Shown: one piece after another, positions 21,144-28,628 of the stretch
Layout of the letters: the number at the start of each line of letters is the position of its first letter
How positions within the stretch are numbered: the stretch's first letter is position 1
IMG/VR virus record: IMGVR_UViG_3300037099_000441
Span: 1-37,990 of that record
Reading direction: 5' to 3' (one strand)
DNA: 37,990 bases
From: a virus
Program-made: the position numbers and the translations under genes
The notes under the pieces: generated by a model
What the model was told of the DNA's origin: nothing
Database searches by the model: none
The model's input: only the letters and a program-made list of their open reading frames with translations

Positions 21144-21592
21144 GGGGAACCTCCTGCGTCCGTCTCGAAGGTGATAGATTCTATGAGCTCGTGGGTCTCG
21201 ACCAGTGCCAGGTCATGACCCTTCTTTTGCACGGTTCTCGGGGATAGCGGCGGAGGGATGTTGGTCTCGATATGGTCTTGCACGTTCTGTACCATCTCGG
21301 CGCCCAAGTTCTGGAATGCCTTGAGCCAAGTGAACCGGTTGTTTAGCGCGACGTCTTCGACGAACGCGACGATACGGCCCGCTATGTGATACTCGTTCTG
21401 GTCCACGTAGCTGCGAAGGAAGGAGCGCTCGGGTACGCCGAAGCCGAACTCATTGCGAGCGGCCACTTCATCATTGATTTGGCCGTCCGAGCGCACGGTG
21501 TCGGGGACGCCCACCTTGACACTCTTCTCGAAAGGCTTATCGCCCAAAGCTGCTACCAGAGCCTTGTAACCGTGGTCGGTGTCGCTAATCAT
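21140..21592 (-). CDS. HK97-gp10-like head-tail/tail completion protein
   Basis: 150 residues. AARNEFGFGVPERSFLRSYV, PPPLSPRTVQKKGHD and the terminal THELIESITFE are typical of gp10-like/virion morphogenesis proteins that complete the neck. Located between the connector and terminator genes in the canonical order. ATG 21592 lies right after the connector stop. Confidence 0.7.
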   Translation of the reverse strand: MISDTDHGYKALVAALGDKPFEKSVKVGVPDTVRSDGQINDEVAARNEFGFGVPERSFLRSYVDQNEYHIAGRIVAFVEDVALNNRFTWLKAFQNLGAEMVQNVQDHIETNIPPPLSPRTVQKKGHDLALVETHELIESITFETDAGGSP

Positions 21593-21593
21593 C

Positions 21594-21911
21594 TCACGCC
21601 ACCCGGAATCCGCTCGTAACCCCTCGCTGCAAGAGCAGAAATTCTTCTCCGTACGTGGTTCGGTGATAGCCGAAACGATTGGGGAACACGGCCTTAGAGT
21701 TCTGGCCCCAAGGGCTTGATGCCAGCTTGTGCGCAGCCAAGTACATCTGGCCTTGGTCCTTCTTGGCCATAGGCTGATTCAACGCGCCGTAAGCGCCCCA
21801 CACGAACGTAGACAGCTCAAGGTCCGCGGCTCCTAGCATCATGGCCAGGAGAGGGTCGCTCACGGAATTGAACTCCGGGAATTGCGCGCGCATCATGCTT
21901 AGCGTAGCCAT
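21594..21911 (-). CDS. DUF4054-like head-tail connector
   Basis: 105 residues from ATG 21911. RAQFPEFNSVSDPLLAMMLG, DLELSTFVWGAYG and MYLAAHKLA followed by TTYGEEFLLL match the DUF4054 connector family that binds under the portal. A longer frame upstream overlaps the zinc-ribbon gene in another frame and is not used. Confidence 0.8.
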   Translation of the reverse strand: MATLSMMRAQFPEFNSVSDPLLAMMLGAADLELSTFVWGAYGALNQPMAKKDQGQMYLAAHKLASSPWGQNSKAVFPNRFGYHRTTYGEEFLLLQRGVTSGFRVA

Positions 21912-21915
21912 GTCG

Positions 21916-22104
21916 TTAGTTGGTCTCCGTAGCGAACAGCACGGCCTCGCACTTCGCTGTCTCGAAAGGGCCGCAGATGGGGCACACGCTAGCGAGCATG
22001 TGGTGAACGCGCAGGTCAACTCCGCAGACGGAACATTTGGCCGTAAGCCGACCGGTGCGCATCCCGACGTAGAGAATCTTGTAGAGCTTATCTTCGGCCA
22101 TCAT
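21916..22104 (-). CDS. Zinc ribbon protein (62 aa)
   Basis: CSVC (about 24-27) and CPIC (about 41-44) form a four-Cys zinc ribbon. MMAEDKLYKILYV precedes it. GAGG lies before ATG 22104/22101. It neighbours a second zinc ribbon gene; role unknown, perhaps assembly or transcription of late genes. Confidence 0.8.
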   Translation of the reverse strand: MMAEDKLYKILYVGMRTGRLTAKCSVCGVDLRVHHMLASVCPICGPFETAKCEAVLFATETN

Positions 22105-22134
22105 AGGGTACCTCTAACACACGGTCCGTACAAG

Positions 22135-22314
22135 TCAAGGCAGAGCGTGCGCATAAGCAGCCTGGCCTTCGTCGAAAGATCCGCACTTAGCGCACTCTCG
22201 GACACCCTCCTTGGTAAGGGCTAGCATTCCCCCACACCGGGAACAGCGCAGGTAGAAGATTCCGCGCGTGTCGCTTTCCACTATAACAGCGTACGACTTC
22301 GCTATGTTAGCCAT
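22135..22314 (-). CDS. Zinc ribbon protein (59 aa)
   Basis: MANIAKSYAVIVESDTRGIF then CSRC (24-27) and CAKC (41-44): the same ribbon spacing as the neighbouring 62-aa protein. The stop of the upstream gene abuts its ATG (TAAATG). Likely diverged duplicates. Function unknown. Confidence 0.8.
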   Translation of the reverse strand: MANIAKSYAVIVESDTRGIFYLRCSRCGGMLALTKEGVRECAKCGSFDEGQAAYAHALP

Positions 22315-22515
22315 TTAGCACCAAGGCCCTGGGGGCGGCGCTAGCGGGGGCGCCCCTGTAATAGTAGCATATCGCCCTACTGCTAGGTCGTTAGCAGTCT
22401 CTTGTACCAGGATAGGCGGCATCGACCCATCGGTCCTAGGAGTAGAGGAGATATAAAAAAACGCCGCCGTCGTGAGACACGTGACGGCAGCGTTAGAGGC
22501 GCCAAGATTGGCCAT
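22315..22515 (-). CDS. Small unknown virion-region protein (66 aa)
   Basis: MANLGASNAAVTCLTTAAFF then a Pro/Ala-rich end. The start shares MAN with both neighbours. Placed tightly between two genes (ATG 5 nt after one stop, its stop touching the next ATG), which supports coding. Not recognised. Confidence 0.6.
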   Translation of the reverse strand: MANLGASNAAVTCLTTAAFFYISSTPRTDGSMPPILVQETANDLAVGRYATITGAPPLAPPPGPWC

Positions 22516-22519
22516 GATG

Positions 22520-22771
22520 TCAGCTTATCAGATTGATGAGCGCGTGTCCAAGCCGTCTTGCCGTATCGTAGGTGAGTGTGCTCCCGAAGTTCGACCACGA
22601 AACGCCTGCGTTGGCTGATGTAAGAATGGTCACGCCTGTCGGGTTCACGATGACAGAAACAGCGTTGTTGATTGCCGTGTGCTGGCCACCTTGGGTATGG
22701 CCCTTCACGACCGTTGACGCAGGTGTGACCTTGACGGCCGAGGCCGAGACGCCTAGCGAATTGTTGGCCAT
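22520..22771 (-). CDS. Small unknown virion-region protein (83 aa)
   Basis: MANNSLGVSASAVKVTPAST and onward, Ser/Thr/Val-rich with predicted beta strands, ending DTARRLGHALINLIS. Probably a small virion component; the function is unknown. An AGGAGC site precedes ATG 22771. Confidence 0.7.
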   Translation of the reverse strand: MANNSLGVSASAVKVTPASTVVKGHTQGGQHTAINNAVSVIVNPTGVTILTSANAGVSWSNFGSTLTYDTARRLGHALINLIS

Positions 22772-22780
22772 AGGTGCTCC

Positions 22781-23212
22781 TTACTGCGCCGTGAATGTGA
22801 GATTACCCGTGATAAATTCCGCGGTGTCCGTAGCGGCCAGCGTGGTGCTCGTCGTCGGTCCGTAGAACCACATATTCCCTGCGGTGGCCGCGTCGTAAAG
22901 GCCCCAACCCACAATGGCGATGCCCGATCCGTTGCCCATGGCTGCCATGATTGTGTTCACGCCGTTTGCGACGGTGGACACCCCGGCCGCTGACGTAGCT
23001 GCGGGGAAGTTCGTCGTATTGGGCGTGATGGACAGTCGGGCGTAGGTCGGGGCGGCGGCGGTCGTGACCTCGGTCCCCGCAGCGCCGTTGGTCGGCGCCG
23101 TGGTGAACAAGGCCAAGTAGAAGTGCGCGGGCACGGCGGGAAAGGTTGACCCGCCGAGCACGTTCAGAAGAGCCGTCTGAAGATAGGTCCCAGCGCCGGA
23201 TGTGATGGTCAT
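22781..23212 (-). CDS. Virion structural protein (LALFTTAPT family)
   Basis: 143 residues. AHFYLALFTTAPTNGAAGTE, then TYARLSI and VGWGLYDAATAGNMWFYG, then a terminal GNLTFTAQ: the pattern of a common beta-rich phage structural family often encoded near head or fibre genes. ATG 23212 lies just after the capsid stop. Possibly a decoration or fibre-attachment protein. Confidence 0.7.
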   Translation of the reverse strand: MTITSGAGTYLQTALLNVLGGSTFPAVPAHFYLALFTTAPTNGAAGTEVTTAAAPTYARLSITPNTTNFPAATSAAGVSTVANGVNTIMAAMGNGSGIAIVGWGLYDAATAGNMWFYGPTTSTTLAATDTAEFITGNLTFTAQ

Positions 23213-23214
23213 GG

Positions 23215-24312
23215 TCAGCCCGCCATCCCGTCAAGAGCCTCGAAGGCGAACGGGTAGGAGACCCGGATGCCGCCGATACGCATGTGACAAGGGACCTTGA
23301 AGGAGTAGTTGATGATCTGCGGGGGGAGTTGCTCGAACTCCATCGGGATAACGAGCTGGGCCGTCTCTTCCGAACGCTCGAAGAAGATGATGCGCGGTCC
23401 GGGCGTCGAGCCGTCTTGTTTCTTGCCCGCGGTCTCGAGGTACGGCGAGAAGAACACGTTTTGCAGGTTCGGCGAGAGCTTCAAGAGATACTTGAGCAGC
23501 GTGTCATCGGTGAAGGTCGTCGACCGCGCCTGTTGATTGAGCTGCGCTTCGAGGGACAGCGGAAGCACAACAGTATTGGCCGTGTGAATGCCCTTGGAGC
23601 GGGTCCGGATGAGTGCCTGGGGCGCGAGGAAGTCCGACGTGATTGTAGAGACCGAAGTGCCCGGCAGGGTCCAATTGTTCGTGGTCGTGGTGACGTCGAG
23701 TTGCGGGAAGTTCGTAAGACCGAACTGATAGGTGGCGTCCGAAGTGGAGACAGCCGACGGCGTGAACTGCAAGGACGACTGGACGCCCGTGCCGGGGATG
23801 GCCTGAAGGCCGAAGAAGCCGATCTGTTCGACCGAGTTCTCGATAGCTCGGCGGGCGGCCAGCGCTTTGCGGGTCTCGAGAGGAATACCCGCGAAGCGTG
23901 CCTTGCGCAAGTCCTGAATCGAGTAGGAATACGAAGTGCCGAGGGAGATAAGCCGCGAAGCGTACTCCTTCATCACGACGTCAGACTCGGGCGCGTCCGC
24001 GGCGTAGTCATTGATGACTTGCGCCCGTGTGTTCATGTCGTACTGTTTCCAGGTGTACATTTCTGCACCCGGATCAACGCCCGTGAAGATCGGGAGAATC
24101 TCGCGGATCTTCAAGTTCGGGTACAGAACGTCGTAGGATCGGGCCATGACTTCCGTCAAAGAACGGATAGAGAACGCCGTCCCCGAAGAGTCGTCGCGCT
24201 CGTCACCCATACGGATACCGCCGAGTTTGGCAATATCGTGCGGGGTGACGACGTCGGTCATGTCGTAACGTGCGCCCATATTGCCGGGCGGGGCAAAACT
24301 AACCGTGGACAT
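23215..24312 (-). CDS. Major capsid protein (DUF2184-like)
   Basis: 365 residues. The N-terminal helix region, then IREILPIFTGVDPGAEMYTW, SLGTSYSYSIQDLRKARF, RRAIENSVEQIGFFG and a late RIIFFERS with EQLPPQI, match the DUF2184 capsid family (HK97 fold). It follows the protease-scaffold and cement genes in standard order. GGAG precedes ATG 24312, which overlaps the cement stop. Forms the shell of the head. Confidence 0.92.
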   Translation of the reverse strand: MSTVSFAPPGNMGARYDMTDVVTPHDIAKLGGIRMGDERDDSSGTAFSIRSLTEVMARSYDVLYPNLKIREILPIFTGVDPGAEMYTWKQYDMNTRAQVINDYAADAPESDVVMKEYASRLISLGTSYSYSIQDLRKARFAGIPLETRKALAARRAIENSVEQIGFFGLQAIPGTGVQSSLQFTPSAVSTSDATYQFGLTNFPQLDVTTTTNNWTLPGTSVSTITSDFLAPQALIRTRSKGIHTANTVVLPLSLEAQLNQQARSTTFTDDTLLKYLLKLSPNLQNVFFSPYLETAGKKQDGSTPGPRIIFFERSEETAQLVIPMEFEQLPPQIINYSFKVPCHMRIGGIRVSYPFAFEALDGMAG

Positions 24313-24881
24313 TATGTGACTCCGGGGAGGTTGACATCAACGAGAATCAGGTTGCCCGAGCCAGGAAGGACCTGGCGGTTCTTCAGGTGACCGATACCGG
24401 TGCAAACTTCGGTGCCCGCGCCAGCGGACGCGCCGGCGTCCGTGAACTTGCCTCGGTTCGTGGTCACGGTCGAAGACGAGTAAACGTTGGGGCTGCTGAA
24501 AGCGGACTGCGTAGTGCCCGACCACTCGGCGTAGATTCGTCCGCGCAAGAGCACGGGGACCATCTCACCGACCTGGTAGGGAAGACCGCCTTGACCGTAA
24601 GGCGTAATTCCGTAAGAGCCTTGGCCTTCGCGAGCGCTATTGAGGACCGACACGCCGAGGGTCGTAGTCGGAAGCGTTGACGAGGACGGCGTCTGCACTT
24701 GCTGGACGGACAGCCCGTCAGAGGCAATCATCACGGCGCGCCCGGGATTGATAACCTCGGCCGCGGGGAAGGACGCGATTTCGTTATAGGTGAGGTCCGC
24801 GAGCTGGCCCGGTTGGGCCGCATCCGGAACAAGATTCACGGCCGTTTGGCCGATGGCCAATGCCGAGTTCAAGACGGTCAT
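24312..24881 (-). CDS. Head cement/decoration protein
   Basis: 189 residues, rich in beta and small residues. FPAAEVINPGRAVMIASDG, TLGVSVLNSA, VGEMVPVLLRGRIYAE and GSGNLILVDVNLPG match structural cement proteins (Gp24/DUF2190-like) encoded just before capsid genes. It should stabilise the shell. ATG 24881 overlaps the protease stop (ATGA) and follows AGGAGC. Confidence 0.8.
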   Translation of the reverse strand: MTVLNSALAIGQTAVNLVPDAAQPGQLADLTYNEIASFPAAEVINPGRAVMIASDGLSVQQVQTPSSSTLPTTTLGVSVLNSAREGQGSYGITPYGQGGLPYQVGEMVPVLLRGRIYAEWSGTTQSAFSSPNVYSSSTVTTNRGKFTDAGASAGAGTEVCTGIGHLKNRQVLPGSGNLILVDVNLPGVT

Positions 24882-25414
24882 TTATCTGCTCCTAGTACGC
24901 CGTGGCTCTTTTTCCACGCCGAGTGTGTTTTTTCGAGGGCGTCCGCACGAATCTGCGAAATTGATTTCACCTTCGGGGCTGCGTCTTCGCGCGCCGGGGG
25001 CGGGGCATGCACCGCGACAGCGGCGACCATCGAAGGGTGCGGCTGCGCCTTGTATACGGCCAGAAGGGTGTCTAGGGTCTCCTCCGACAGGGAGTCGGCT
25101 CGCTCGGCCAGTTCCGGCGTGCGCTTGACGACGATGGCGCGCTTGATGGCGACGTTCGTTCCCTCGGGTTTGACATCCGAGTCCTTGGCCAGCGCCAGGA
25201 CAGCGATTCGGTCCGCCACAAGGGCGTCGAGGCGCTCTTGGGGAATGACCGCAGCTCGCTGAACGGCTTCCGTCGAGTCCTGGCGAACCTTCGTAAGCTC
25301 GCTCTGAAGGACGGTGATTTGCGCTCGCAACGACTCTACATCCGCCTTGCGGAGAGTCGCCAGTTCTGCTTCAAGAGCGTCGACGCGCTCCTGCAAAGGG
25401 TTGATATCGGGCAT
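24878..25414 (-). CDS. Nested scaffold protein from an internal start
   Basis: In-frame ATG at 25414 (MPDINPLQERVDALEAEL), 178 residues, begins exactly at the coiled-coil scaffold. It has no Shine-Dalgarno but does have the late box CTAAAAT ending 5 nt upstream, so a separate leaderless transcript could encode it. Nested protease/scaffold genes are known (lambda C/Nu3); here the separation would be made by a promoter. Confidence 0.7.
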   Translation of the reverse strand: MPDINPLQERVDALEAELATLRKADVESLRAQITVLQSELTKVRQDSTEAVQRAAVIPQERLDALVADRIAVLALAKDSDVKPEGTNVAIKRAIVVKRTPELAERADSLSEETLDTLLAVYKAQPHPSMVAAVAVHAPPPAREDAAPKVKSISQIRADALEKTHSAWKKSHGVLGADK

Positions 25415-25987
25415 GTACGATTTTAGCTCGAACACTTCATCGCCAGTTGCATCTAATCGCAAAGAGCAAGAATCTCCGCCTCGAGGCGCTTTGTCTTTGG
25501 GGAGCAGGGCGACGTGATTGCCTCGTATCTTTCTTTGCACACCATCGTAGCGTTCGCCTTTAGCCGTGACCCCCGGTGTGGGGTCATAGTCCACAAGGTA
25601 ACCGCACGATATATGTCGCAGGTCTCCGCCCTTTATTCGCCCGATTGCGTCGGCGTCTCTAATAAGGAGGTCGGCCAGCACGTGACTCCCGTCTTTTCGG
25701 GGCGTGCCGACGACATGCCCGATAGCATCTTTTCGCCATGTACTGGCGGAGACCCGGCGACCGGGATGCCCCACGGTGACCGTGGCGTGCGCAAAGGAGT
25801 TCAGGGAATCGCCGCTCATCACCTCTTCTTCGGGTCGGTACTCTACCCGAGGGGTGCCGTCCGGGTTGCGGTAAGGGAAAAGACCCGTGTGCGTCAGCGC
25901 CCCCGTGACTAGGATAGAACCGTCGTCCAACACCTTTATAGAGGAGGCATCTAGGCGCAAGTCGTCGTAGCGGATATTTGAGGCCAC
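24878..25987 (-). CDS. Head maturation protease fused to scaffold (DUF2213-like)
   Basis: 369 residues from GTG 25987. Residues 1-175 are a DUF2213-type protease: FAHATVTVGHPG, IGHVVGTPRK, HISCGYLVDYD and RGNHVALLPK, with conserved His and Ser as in the assemblin/S78-like fold. Residues 190-260 are a coiled coil (LQERVDALEAELATL), then a charged tail: the scaffold. It cuts itself and the scaffold during head maturation. GTG 25987 is preferred to TTG 25993 because the late box ends 5 nt before it. Scaffold alone may be made from ATG 25414. Confidence 0.88.
   Translation of the reverse strand: MASNIRYDDLRLDASSIKVLDDGSILVTGALTHTGLFPYRNPDGTPRVEYRPEEEVMSGDSLNSFAHATVTVGHPGRRVSASTWRKDAIGHVVGTPRKDGSHVLADLLIRDADAIGRIKGGDLRHISCGYLVDYDPTPGVTAKGERYDGVQRKIRGNHVALLPKDKAPRGGDSCSLRLDATGDEVFELKSYMPDINPLQERVDALEAELATLRKADVESLRAQITVLQSELTKVRQDSTEAVQRAAVIPQERLDALVADRIAVLALAKDSDVKPEGTNVAIKRAIVVKRTPELAERADSLSEETLDTLLAVYKAQPHPSMVAAVAVHAPPPAREDAAPKVKSISQIRADALEKTHSAWKKSHGVLGADK
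25415..25426 (-). promoter_or_regulatory. Internal late-type box for the scaffold
   Basis: CTAAAAT (25426-25420), 5 nt, ATG 25414, inside the protease-scaffold coding frame. Confidence 0.68.
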
Positions 25988-25999
25988 GAACAATTTTAG
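25988..25999 (-). promoter_or_regulatory. Late-type box for the head operon
   Basis: CTAAAAT (25999-25993), 5 nt, GTG 25987. It is divergent from the tail box at 26006. Confidence 0.75.
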
Positions 26000-26005
26000 T
26001 CTCGG

Positions 26006-26018
26006 CTAAAATGATTGC
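26006..26018 (+). promoter_or_regulatory. Late-type box for the tail operon
   Basis: CTAAAAT (26006-26012), 6 nt, ATG 26019. With 25993-25999 it makes an inverted repeat with a 6-nt centre. Confidence 0.75.
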
Positions 26019-27407
26019 ATGGGCATCGCTGACCTTTTGACAGTCAATATCACGGTCGCTGGGGCCTCCCCTCAAGGGTCGGGTTTCGGCGAGCCCCTTA
26101 TCGCGTCCTATCACACCCACTACACGGACCTCGTCCGGGAATACACGTCTTTGACCGGAATGGTCTCGGACGGATTCTCCACGCACGATCCGGCGTACGT
26201 CGCGGCTTCATCGGTGTTTGCGCAGAACCCGGCCCCGTCGGCGGTGAAGATCGGTCGCCGAGCTTTCGCGCTGACGCAGACGCTCCAAGTGGTGGCCGCG
26301 TCGGCATCAGCGAGCGACGTCTATCAGATGTTCGTCGCGCTTCCCGGGGGTCCGAAGGTGGCCGTCGGAGGCAATGTCACCTTGCCATCCGGTAAGGTGG
26401 TAGTCGGTGTGCAATCGACGGGAACCCCGGCAACGGACGGGCCTACCTTGGCCACCGCGCTGAACACGGCTATCGCCACCCTGGAAACGACGGCGCGATC
26501 GCACGCGACCGCGTCCGGGGCAACGATTACGCTGGCTGCGACCACGGCAGGTCTTCTCTTAGACTTTTACCCGGATCGCGCACACACTACTTTCTCCGAC
26601 GTGACTACGGATGCCGCAGGGCATCTCACCACGGACTTGAACGCCATTCTCGCGGCGGACTCCGGTTGGTACGGCCTGCTATTGGATTCGCAGTCGGTCA
26701 CGGAAATATCGGAGGCAGCGGCCTGGACGCAGTCGGCGGGCAAGCTCTTCGTCTGGAACAATTCGGACGACCAGAACAAGGTCCTCCCGGCGTCGGATAG
26801 CGCATCGGCCTTCGCCCTCACCATGGCCAACTCGGATGCACGCTCCCCCGGTCTTCATGCGGAGACGCAGCTCTTGTGCTACTCCGCAGCCGCGTGGATG
26901 GGCGTTCTTTTCACTACCGTAGCCGGGTCGGAGAACTGGGCTTTCAAGACTCTTCTTGGGGTCCCTGTCGATACCATCGCCGACGGGTACATCCACAACA
27001 TCGAGAACAAGAACGGCTCCGTCTACACGCGCGTCCTGGGCGTCGCGCTTACGCAGTTCGGCAAGACACCGGACGGGGAGTGGATCGACATCATCCGAGG
27101 TCGCGATTCTTTGGTCAACGCCCTGCAAGTGCAGATTGTCGCTCTTCAGGCCAACACGCTCAAGGTGCCCTACACGGATGCCGGTATCTCCCAGTTCTAC
27201 TCGATCATCGATTCGACGCTGAAGCAGTTCGTGTCTATCGGCTTCTTGGCCGCAAACCCTGCCTACACCATCACCGTGCCGAAGGTTGCACAGATACCGA
27301 GCACCAACCGAGCGGGTCGGACGATCCCGGCAGGTTACATCACCTTCCAGGCGCAGCTCGCGGGCGCTATCAACAATCTTTCGATCTCCGGCACGCTCAC
27401 GGCGTAA
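26019..27407 (+). CDS. Tail sheath protein (DUF3383-like)
   Basis: 462 residues. Blocks such as QVVAASASASDVYQMFVALP, LFVWNNSDDQ, ETQLLCYSAAAWMGVLFTT, WAFKTLLGV and a C-terminal PAGYITFQAQLAGAI match the DUF3383 sheath family. It forms the contractile sheath around the tube. It starts a plus-strand operon running to 36735. Confidence 0.92.
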   Translation: MGIADLLTVNITVAGASPQGSGFGEPLIASYHTHYTDLVREYTSLTGMVSDGFSTHDPAYVAASSVFAQNPAPSAVKIGRRAFALTQTLQVVAASASASDVYQMFVALPGGPKVAVGGNVTLPSGKVVVGVQSTGTPATDGPTLATALNTAIATLETTARSHATASGATITLAATTAGLLLDFYPDRAHTTFSDVTTDAAGHLTTDLNAILAADSGWYGLLLDSQSVTEISEAAAWTQSAGKLFVWNNSDDQNKVLPASDSASAFALTMANSDARSPGLHAETQLLCYSAAAWMGVLFTTVAGSENWAFKTLLGVPVDTIADGYIHNIENKNGSVYTRVLGVALTQFGKTPDGEWIDIIRGRDSLVNALQVQIVALQANTLKVPYTDAGISQFYSIIDSTLKQFVSIGFLAANPAYTITVPKVAQIPSTNRAGRTIPAGYITFQAQLAGAINNLSISGTLTA

Positions 27408-27420
27408 GGGAATACACACC

Positions 27421-27864
27421 ATGGCCATCGGCGGATTCAAGCAGTACGACGCTTCGCAAGTCGATATCGTTATCTCGGGTATCCTTATCAACTCCGGCTT
27501 CGCATCCGGGGAGTTCCTTACGATCAAGCAATCCGCGCCGGATTACAAGAAGTACGTGGGCTCGGACGGCGAAGTCGCCCGATCGCGTACTAACGACAGG
27601 TCCGGAGAGCTTGAGATCAAGTTGGCGCAGACGTCGTCCGGAAACAGTTTTCTCACCGCGTTATCGAACTTGGACATCCTATCCAAGAACGGCGCCGGCG
27701 TCGGGGCCATGCTCATTCGAGACAAGGTTTCCGGCACGTGCATCTACACGGCCGGCAAGGTGTGGATAGCCAAGCCACCGGATGTTACCTACGACGCGGA
27801 CGTGACGACCCGGACGTGGCTGCTGGAATTTGCGGACCTCACGCGCGTAGACGCCGGCTCGTGA
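27421..27864 (+). CDS. Tail tube protein (DUF3277-like)
   Basis: 147 residues from ATG 27421, 13 nt after the sheath stop with AAGGG upstream. QVDIVISGILINSGFASGEF, SGELEIKLAQTSSGN, LIRDKVSGTCIYTA and a terminal WLLEFADLTRVDAG are typical of DUF3277 tubes (KPP10-like). It stacks to form the inner tube. Confidence 0.92.
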   Translation: MAIGGFKQYDASQVDIVISGILINSGFASGEFLTIKQSAPDYKKYVGSDGEVARSRTNDRSGELEIKLAQTSSGNSFLTALSNLDILSKNGAGVGAMLIRDKVSGTCIYTAGKVWIAKPPDVTYDADVTTRTWLLEFADLTRVDAGS

Positions 27865-28007
27865 TAGCCGTCCTGCTATCCGGCTTTCTCTCTTACAAGG
27901 ACCTCGTACCCATACCCGTGTATGCGTACGGGGCCTTGTGCGTAGAGATAGCGATCACGGCGCAGCCCCCGGGGTCCATAAGCGTGCTCGTGTCCGTGCT
28001 GTTCTAG
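27861..28007 (+). CDS. Small unknown protein after the tube gene (48 aa)
   Basis: GTG start overlapping the tube stop (GTGA), MIAVLLSGFLSYKDLVPIPV and onward. Hydrophobic but without a clear single membrane span. The GTGA junction is the same as at the polymerase gene. Possibly an accessory tail protein; unrecognised. Confidence 0.6.
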   Translation: MIAVLLSGFLSYKDLVPIPVYAYGALCVEIAITAQPPGSISVLVSVLF

Positions 28008-28029
28008 CCTTATATCAGAGAGGGCACCC

Positions 28030-28473
28030 ATGCGACAAGCTTTAGACTACACGATCCAGGGCGAGAGTTTCACGATTGAGCAGCTAGGCGCACGCGAGGG
28101 CAGCAAAGTTCTGGCGCGCCTCACGAAGGCTGTTGCGCCGGTGGCTGCCATGGCTTCGGCTGATACGACGACAGAGGAGCTGCTGGCCAAACTGCTAGAG
28201 TCGGTGAAAGAAGAAGACCTGGACTACCTGATCACGGTGTTCTCTAAGACCACGCGGGTGAATCTGTCTTCCGGCAAGAGTCTTCCGCTCGGAGACCAGT
28301 TCGATGAGTACTTCGCGGGCAAGTACGGGCTCTTGATGCAGTGGCTATACAAATGCCTCGACGCAAACTTCGCTAGTTTTTTAGCCGAGCTAGGGGTAAA
28401 CCTGGCCGAGCTATCCGCCGAAGCGGGGAAGGCCATGCAAAAAGTGACGACGTCGACTGCCCCGATTGGCTGA
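28030..28473 (+). CDS. Tail assembly chaperone, short form
   Basis: 147 residues. Small, helical, between tube and tape measure, which is the standard chaperone position. YTIQGESFTIEQLGAREGSK, DLDYLITVFSKTTRV and WLYKCLDANFASFLAELG are its main blocks. A -1 frameshift near its end fuses it to a second frame (see 28030-28628). Binds the tape measure during tail assembly. Confidence 0.85.
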   Translation: MRQALDYTIQGESFTIEQLGAREGSKVLARLTKAVAPVAAMASADTTTEELLAKLLESVKEEDLDYLITVFSKTTRVNLSSGKSLPLGDQFDEYFAGKYGLLMQWLYKCLDANFASFLAELGVNLAELSAEAGKAMQKVTTSTAPIG

Positions 28474-28628
28474 TCTGGCGGCCCGTCTTCAAGCACTTGG
28501 CCTCTCTCCAAGAGGTCGAAATCCATTGGTCCTTGGACGACCTTCTAGAGGCCCACGAGCTTTTGAACATAGTCGAGGACGAGGAACAACGAGCCCTAAA
28601 ATCTCAAGAGTACCATGGCGCTCCGTGA
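28030..28628 (+). CDS. Tail assembly chaperone, -1 frameshift product
   Basis: Frame 0 to AAA at 28441-28443, slip back one base, then AGT at 28443 and on to TGA at 28626-28628: about 199 residues. The second frame encodes DWLIWRPVFKHLASLQEVE then LDDLLEAHELLNIVEDEE, a protein-like segment resembling the small ORF before many tape measure genes. It has no start codon of its own in a sensible place and overlaps the tape measure start. Programmed frameshifting here is widespread in tailed phages. Confidence 0.7.
28437..28445 (+). other. Putative -1 ribosomal frameshift site
   Basis: G-CAA-AAA-GTG in the zero frame: an A5 run (28439-28443). The AAA codon can re-pair after slipping one base back. 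It is not a perfect X-XXY-YYZ heptamer. The zero frame stops 27 nt further on. Confidence 0.55.

Noticed and set aside
23284-24390. Long plus-strand frame (368 codons) opposite the capsid gene
   Set aside because: Arg-rich, no ribosome site, antisense to a certain gene; a high-GC shadow.
26679-27527. Long minus-strand frame opposite the sheath gene
   Set aside because: No family likeness and no start signal; shadow of the sheath codons.
28596-28614. CTAAAAT before the tape measure gene as a late promoter
   Set aside because: Gap of 12 nt does not fit the rule and the box lies in the chaperone second frame; left open rather than listed.
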